From the NCBI GenBank assembly GCA_011634665.1, contig WAEK01000001.1:3372501-3436500 (forward strand): DNA of 64,000 bases, in the 5' to 3' direction. Within the stretch, counting starts at the first letter, position 1, and each line of letters starts with the position of its first letter. This document shows, in pieces, positions 58,950 to 64,000 of the stretch. Below the pieces are notes generated by a model, which was given only the letters and a program-made list of their open reading frames with translations, ran no database searches and was not told where the DNA came from. Made by a program: the position numbers and the translations under genes. The stretch comes from Mortierella sp. BCC40632 (Eukaryota; Mortierellomycota; Mortierellomycetes; Mortierellales; Mortierellaceae).

Positions 58950-60150
58950 AGCAGGTGAAGCCCCGCACGGATGCGGATGCAGTCGAGATGGTAGACAAGG
59001 CACGGTTGGAGAGAAAGTGCAACGGATGCGATGGAGACGGGGGGGCCCAGGAGTGGGGAAGGGAGGTAGGGGGTAGGGGAGGAGGATCAGGGCCACAGGA
59101 GGATTTAAGGGTTGAGATAGGTTTCTCTGGATGGTGGTGGTAGACAGTTGTCTGGTTGTGGGACAAGAATAAGACAGTGGGGTGACAAGGTGAGAGTGGA
59201 AGTGAGAGAAAGAGAAAGAGCAGAAGGAGAGAGTGAAGGAAAAGAGGAAAAGAGCAAAGATAACCTTGTTGTTGTCCCCCTCCCTTCTGTGCATGCGAAT
59301 CAATTCGAACCTGCGTCTGAGCTCTGATGCCCCATGACTGACTGACTCCCAACTCGCAAACATAAAGCTCATTCCAGACCCCATGGTTGACGCAAGCCCC
59401 TGCTCTGGAGCCGACCTCTCTACTTCTTCCTGCCTATGCTGCCCACCAGTCACTCTACAAGCCAGACCAGGCCGAACCCAGCCTGTCCCAGCCTATAGCC
59501 ATCAACGGGTCTCCTCGCCTTTGCTCTCTACTCGAATCCTCTCCACCACCTCACCCCTTCCCGGCTGACAAGCTCCTGCGAACCCAGCCCCCGCGGTTCC
59601 CGCACCCTTTGGTCATGGGCCATCGGAGGCCTGCAGAGCGACATGTGGAGGCACTACATTGCGCACATGCACACACACACGCACGCGTGTGTGCGGGCGA
59701 GCGAGCGAGCGAGCGGAAAATCTCATCCTAGGAAAGGCCAGCCTCTCGGCAAAGCCAAGGACGAGTGCCACGCAAGGAGCAGATAAACAAGCTGAAAGAC
59801 CAGGTCAAGGAGAGTGGGTTTGGAGAGAGAAAAAATAGAAGCGAGAGAGAGAGGAGAAAGAGTAAAAAAGAGAGAGAGGAGGAGCAAAAGAGCAAGGCCC
59901 AAGAGCATTGGTTATGTTTTCAAAGCCATACACGTGTGCGGGTTCCCCCCTCCGCTGGTGAAGTGTGCCTCTATTCATCCACCCATGGTGCAATGATGCC
60001 GCGATCTGTGGGATCTAGGACAATTGGAACCGCAGTCACATACTCGCTTTTTGTCTGTAGTAGCATCTTAAGAACCAAAACGGTCGTACACTCGCTCATC
60101 CGCCAACATCCATCATCCCTTCATCTCCGCGTACCCACAGAAACAGAAAG
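58731..60150. other. 1.4 kb divergent region between DHHC gene and EMC7
   Basis: This holds both promoters. Repeats: GGT/GAT-rich trinucleotides at about 58800-58840, (GA)n at about 58912-58944, CA/GT at about 59667-59690, an imperfect palindrome-like ACACACGCACGCGTGTGTGC at 59677-59696 followed by GCGA repeats (59697-59714), and a GA-rich tract at about 59823-59885. Open frames through it are repetitive and show no family. No RNA gene was recognised. Confidence 0.5.
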
Positions 60151-60773
60151 ATGACGACCTTGCTTCATCGGCGCACTGGCTTCCTGGCCGCTCTGATTGC
60201 GACCCTGCTCAGGTACCATTTCAACCTACGGAGAGTCATCTGTTGGGGATTGCCTCCTATCTCATCATCAGAACGGAGACGAAGGATACAGAACGAAGTT
60301 CACCGATACCCCTGAGCGCCGCGTCTCCTAGTTCGACAGAGTTGGAAACCAACAGGATAGAGAGGTCCATGGCAACAGACATCGCATGGAATATCCTTTT
60401 GGACTTTTAAAGGATTCAGATCAGCTTGCATCATCTTTTTAGATCGCGCCGAGAAAAAACATGACGAAATGATGATATGCCCATGCTTGGACTCTTCCTC
60501 TCAGAAGAAGAAGAAGAAAAAAAAAAGGGCGCGAATTCTGTCTCTACTCCGATCCGTCTCTTGCCTCTGGATATATATCAAAGGATGAACGCATAGGAGT
60601 CGGCTGCTGACACCAATCGTACTGTGGATCATTTACTTCTTTCACTTGATAGCTTGCTGGCCACTGCTTCTGCTGGCCAGGTCTCCGGAACATTGCTTGC
60701 CTTGGGCGAAAACTCTCTCCCCAGAGGTAATAACCTCTTTCGTGCTGCATCCATCAATCTATTATTAATATTG

Positions 60774-60811
<38 letters not shown>

Positions 60812-61960
60812 AAGCCGACTATCAGTATTTCAGCCAGACTTAGCGAATTCTTACTTTCCCTCACTCTCTTACCCTAGAACTTGCCGGCAGAACCCGTGTC
60901 ATCCTTAGCGGTGGTGCCTACACATCCATGATTACCAAAGAGGGTAAATTCCTCTTGTAAGTATCCTTGTTGACATACACCTGCACTTTGAAAACAGATG
61001 AACTGAGATGCTTACAGATACTCTCACATGCCTCCATCTCCATGCCCTTTCCGATCTCCTCGATTTAGCCCAAATGTACCCGCGGGAAGCTATTTGCTCG
61101 AGGTCCAGAGCCCTCAGTTCATTTATCCAATGGTAAGGATTATTTTGTCCGACTGGGCCTATTGATCTTTCGTCAAGAGTTAGTCTAACAGCGCACGGGA
61201 TCTCACTTTGCGTAAAAAATGAACAATAGGTCAAAGTCACAGTCTCGGATAAGGAGCCCAAGGCCTCGCTCGTCTCTCTTGGAACAGACTGGTCCAACAA
61301 CGAAAACACCTTGCCCTCGCCTCTGGTTCTGTCGCCTCGTGGCCAGTCTTCCTACTTTATTGTAAGTCATTCCTAGAGTGCCACTTCGCCATTATGATTT
61401 TGGTCCGCTCCCCTTACACATGATGCTACTTTTTTTCCCCTATGTTTGTGTTGATCTTTTGAACTGATCTTTTGATTACGACATGGGAATCCATCTAGCC
61501 TCGCGAAGGATTCAAGTTGTCGCACCTCTTCGCCAACCCAATGATGCTTATGATGGGCTTTAGTGTTCTCATGGTAAGAATGAATGAAGTCTGTTCCTCT
61601 TATTCGCAATTAAGATGATAGGTATTTGTAAACGAGAACCGCTAACAATTCGCATTTCCCTCTAACCTCTCATTTTAGCTCTTCCTTATGCCCAAGCTGA
61701 TGGCCAACATGGGTACCGTGGTCTTTCTACCTTGACGCTTAGCTTAATTCCCTGGTTCAAAAAAAAAGGAATGCTCAATGACTGATATTTTCTCTCTCTT
61801 TCTCCCTCCTTTTGTCAAATGAATAGACCCTGAGGCGATGCAGGAGATGCAGGAGATGCAAGGCTCTACACCTAACTTTGAGATGCCCGATATCGCAGCT
61901 ACGCTAGCCAAGTTCTCTGCTCCCGCTGCAGGCTCTGCTACAGGAAAGAAAAAGCAATAG
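60151..61960 (+). CDS. EMC7: ER membrane protein complex subunit 7
   Basis: Eight exons: 60151-60212, 60653-60726, 60878-60956, 61069-61132, 61230-61361, 61499-61573, 61679-61712 and 61827-61960; 217 residues. EMC7 is a lumenal beta-sandwich subunit of the EMC, which inserts tail-anchored and multipass proteins. Exons 1 and 2 together make a signal peptide (LAALIATLLSLLATASAG), which neither does alone, then QVSGTLLALGENSLPRELAG. The beta-sandwich shows RTRVILSGGAYTSMITKEGK, FPNVPAGSYLLEVQSPQFIY, VKVTVSDK and LVLSPRG. The conserved C-terminal part is PREGFKLSHLFANPMMLMM, then a TM segment (GFSVLMLFLMPKLMANM) and DPEAMQEMQEM. The acceptor at 61068 (TTTAG) is preferred to one at 61020 because it yields the family's F-x-x-VPAGSY. 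The tail KKKQ is cytosolic. A 29-base A tract lies in intron 2. Confidence 0.93.
60781..60809. repeat. Poly-A tract (29 bases or more) in EMC7 intron 2
   Basis: A homopolymer about 55 bases into the intron, preceded by a T run at about 60774-60780, so the two could pair as a small hairpin. Confidence 0.85.
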
Positions 61961-62302
61961 ACCTTGATAGTAAACGTTCCCAACTACACTGCATCATTAC
62001 CTCTCTCAACACCCCTCTTTTTTTCTTCACTTTATCTCCACACAACAGTAATGCTTGCTATTACCTGGTCTCGATTGCTCGTAGACTTTTTAAACACTTC
62101 AATTGTACAATCCGTATAGGCTTTTCCTTTTTTTTTTTTTTTTTTTTACCCAGACAAATGGGTCACCAACATAAATCCAGACTAAATTGAAAGGTGTGAC
62201 AAAATGGAAAAAAAAGATATTGGGGTGTGGGGGCGGGGGTCAAGGTAAACTTTCTTTGAAAGAAAAAAAAATCCGGGGGCAGCTCTTTGTATCTTTCTGG
62301 TC
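61961..62302. other. Convergent 3' region between EMC7 and trehalase
   Basis: 342 bases; a T tract (about 62129-62148) and a G-rich TGTGGGGGCGGGGGTCAAGG stretch at about 62226-62245. No gene is seen. Confidence 0.55.
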
Positions 62303-64000
62303 TTATACCCTCTGTGGTCGAACAAGTCGCGTTGTCACATCTGGCTCGTGACCTTTCAAAATAACACTCTGTGGAATTGCCATCCTTGGTTCTTGCAAAA
62401 CCACTTGATGCTGTAACTCAATGGGCGACTGTACCAGAACTTGAGTCTCTTTTTCCTCTCCTCCTTCCGGTTCTGGTTTGGTTTCTTGCTGCTTCTTACT
62501 TTCGTCTTCATTTCGACCCTTGAAGACCTTGCATGGGTCCATCACTGCGCCCAAGGCGCGTCGGAGTCTCCGGTCCATGTATCCCAATCCAACCTGGTAG
62601 CTGGCATTCATCCACCCAAACCCTTCACGTGGAATAAACTTGAAGTCTACACCAACATTGCCATATTCGACTTGGACCTTGTGGGTCATGTTGACCACAT
62701 CAAACTTTTCGGGCACAACTCCATTAAAATCGACAAATGACTTGGTAATACTATCGGGGAGAGAGAAGAAGTTACATGGAGAATGGATAGCCCTTGGTCA
62801 GTCACTATAGCTCAAACTATGCTCCCCTCCTCATTTTAAAAAATAATACTAATAAAATAAAATATAGAATGCGACTTACGTGTATAGCCAGCGATAGCAT
62901 GTTCGCTTTGCTTCTTCATGGAATCCATACTTTTCAAAGCCGATCCAAGCAATGATTTGGTGAGGAGCCCAACCAAAGGGGAAATCCCATTGCCGGTTCG
63001 GTCGTGCAAGACTGATCATTCCTCGAGATGACTCTGTTCCAGAGACGAGTCCTCCTGTTACTTCAAACAATGGTAGAGCAACCGACCTATGGTAGGATTA
63101 CAACCACCAACCCAGAACAAAAGTTAGTTGCAAGAAAAGGGGGGGGATAGTGAAGCATGAAAAAAAAAAAAAAAAAAAAAAAGGCCTCTTAGTAGGACTT
63201 ACATCATTCGCTCGGCCTTTTCTCGCTCGGCACATCCTGCCCACATGGTATAGAAGGTCGTGACGCTCTCATAGTTGCCCATCGTCTTTAACCGTGTATC
63301 GTAGTCAAAGTACATCCCGCGCTCCTCGTTCCAGCAATAATGATCCACTTTCTGCTGTCGACTCTTGGCTCGCTTAAACCATTCAGCAGAAGTGTGAATC
63401 ACTTTTCTGTCCGAGGTCGAATCTTGGTCTTCTTCACTCTTTTCTGTATCGTGGACACTGTTTTCATAACTTTTAAAAAAAGGCGTCTCAAAGGAATCAC
63501 CAAAGATGGACTGGATGGTCTCGGCAATATCCATCTCGTACTTGTAAAGTAACGCATTCAGGTCTACTGTTGCAATGTCTGCACAGCAATTGTCAAGTCG
63601 ATAGCTTGTATCATGTCCAGATTCACGCACTGCTCGGTCGTGTTTGAAGTAATTGTCGAGAGCCGGCTCCTTCAATTCTCCTTCGTTGTATCGTCGACTG
63701 TATTCCTGAATTGACAACCCATTCTCGTCGGCGAAGGGCTTGATCACATGGTCAAAGTGCGATGCCTCGGTCTCTGGCGGCATTCCGATGCCTTCACTAT
63801 AAAAGCGTGATAGACCGGATTCAGGATCGTATCGAGGCTGTGACATCCACACTGTAAAGTACTCTTTGATGGCAGCCGTCAATGTTGTCGCCAGCCACTG
63901 CTTGTTCTCTGACTCGAGTGTATAAGGAAGTCGCTCATATACTTTCAACATCATATCTGTCATGAACGGTGGCTGTGTCCTCAACAAGTAATAGCTTCGG
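62303..64000 (-). CDS. Trehalase (GH37), 3' part; 5' end beyond window
   Basis: Three exons visible: 64000-63203 (open at the 5' edge, first base is the last of a codon), 63086-62880 and 62750-62303. About 484 residues are seen. Trehalase hydrolyses trehalose to two glucoses. Visible motifs: RSYYLLRTQPPFMTDM (an active-site Gln/Arg region), RESGHDTSYRLDN with the conserved GHD, VDLNALLYKYE, and the GH37 signature QWDFPFGWAPHQ joined to the loop EKYGFHEEAKRTC. The C-terminal exon has GVVPEKFDV, the GFGWMNASY substrate-contact region and then about 75 Glu/Gln/Lys-rich residues not usual in the family. The signature PGGRFxExY, the N-terminal calcium-binding and phosphorylation regions that mark the neutral type, are outside the window, so the neutral or acid class cannot be settled. 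Absence of obvious glycosylation-rich tails fits the cytosolic neutral type. Confidence 0.92.

Noticed and set aside
1..64000. tRNA, rRNA, CRISPR arrays and prokaryotic operon signals
   Set aside because: I scanned for tRNA B-box-like sequences in plausible contexts and for spaced repeats and found none convincing. The genes are spliced and fungal, so CRISPR and operon logic do not apply.
2755..64000. A biosynthetic gene cluster or coordinated novel system
   Set aside because: Neighbouring genes are unrelated housekeeping functions on both strands, and no polyketide, peptide synthase or transporter genes appear.

Overview
This is a eukaryotic, fungal window: 21 protein-coding genes on both strands, most cut into 2 to 10 exons by short introns (about 55 to 310 bases) with GTAAGT/GTATGT-type donors and pyrimidine-AG acceptors. 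A Pil1/LSP1-type eisosome protein, the Nnf1 kinetochore subunit, the Rrn7 Pol I factor, a neutral-type trehalase and a Crypton-type (Ndc10-like) recombinase point to fungi. High intron density, long CT/GA microsatellites, and MDC1-like and JMJD6-like proteins suggest an early-diverging lineage, most likely Mucoromycota (Mortierella-like). That placement is inference. Exon models were built by hand; every complete model closes in frame, with RRN7 the one exception.

Layout. 0-3 kb: the 3' end of glutaryl-CoA dehydrogenase (+) and an FAD monooxygenase (-). 3-4.8 kb: no recognisable gene. 4.8-12.6 kb: N-myristoyltransferase (+), a citrate-lyase-beta-like mitochondrial protein (-), and the mitoribosome assembly factor Rsm22 (+). 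12.8-17 kb (-): a Gln-rich protein with zinc-finger-like and transposase-like DNA-binding segments, Nnf1, and an unidentified protein. 17.8-25.1 kb (+): the actin-interacting WD40 protein AIP1 and a Doa4/USP8-like ubiquitin hydrolase. 25.5-29.6 kb: a decayed Crypton-like tyrosine-recombinase element. 30.1-34.5 kb (-): adenine phosphoribosyltransferase and galactokinase. 35.3-43 kb (+): sphingoid-base kinase, MsrB and an oversized eisosome-core protein. 43.4-45.7 kb (-): SDS22. 45.9-54.5 kb (+): Rrn7, JMJD6-like dioxygenase, and an Mdb1/MDC1-like FHA-BRCT protein. 55-58.7 kb (-): a DHHC palmitoyltransferase. 60.1-62 kb (+): EMC7. 62.3-64 kb (-): the 3' part of a GH37 trehalase.

The genes are mostly unrelated housekeeping functions and do not form a cluster or pathway. 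Themes recur without implying co-regulation: mitochondrial proteins (GCDH, CLYBL-like, Rsm22), lipid modification and sphingolipids (NMT, DHHC enzyme, LCB kinase, eisosome protein), and nuclear or chromosome functions (Nnf1, SDS22, Mdb1-like, JMJD6-like, Rrn7). The main accessory feature is the recombinase element at 25.5-29.6 kb. Its many frame breaks contrast with the clean reading frames of the neighbouring genes.
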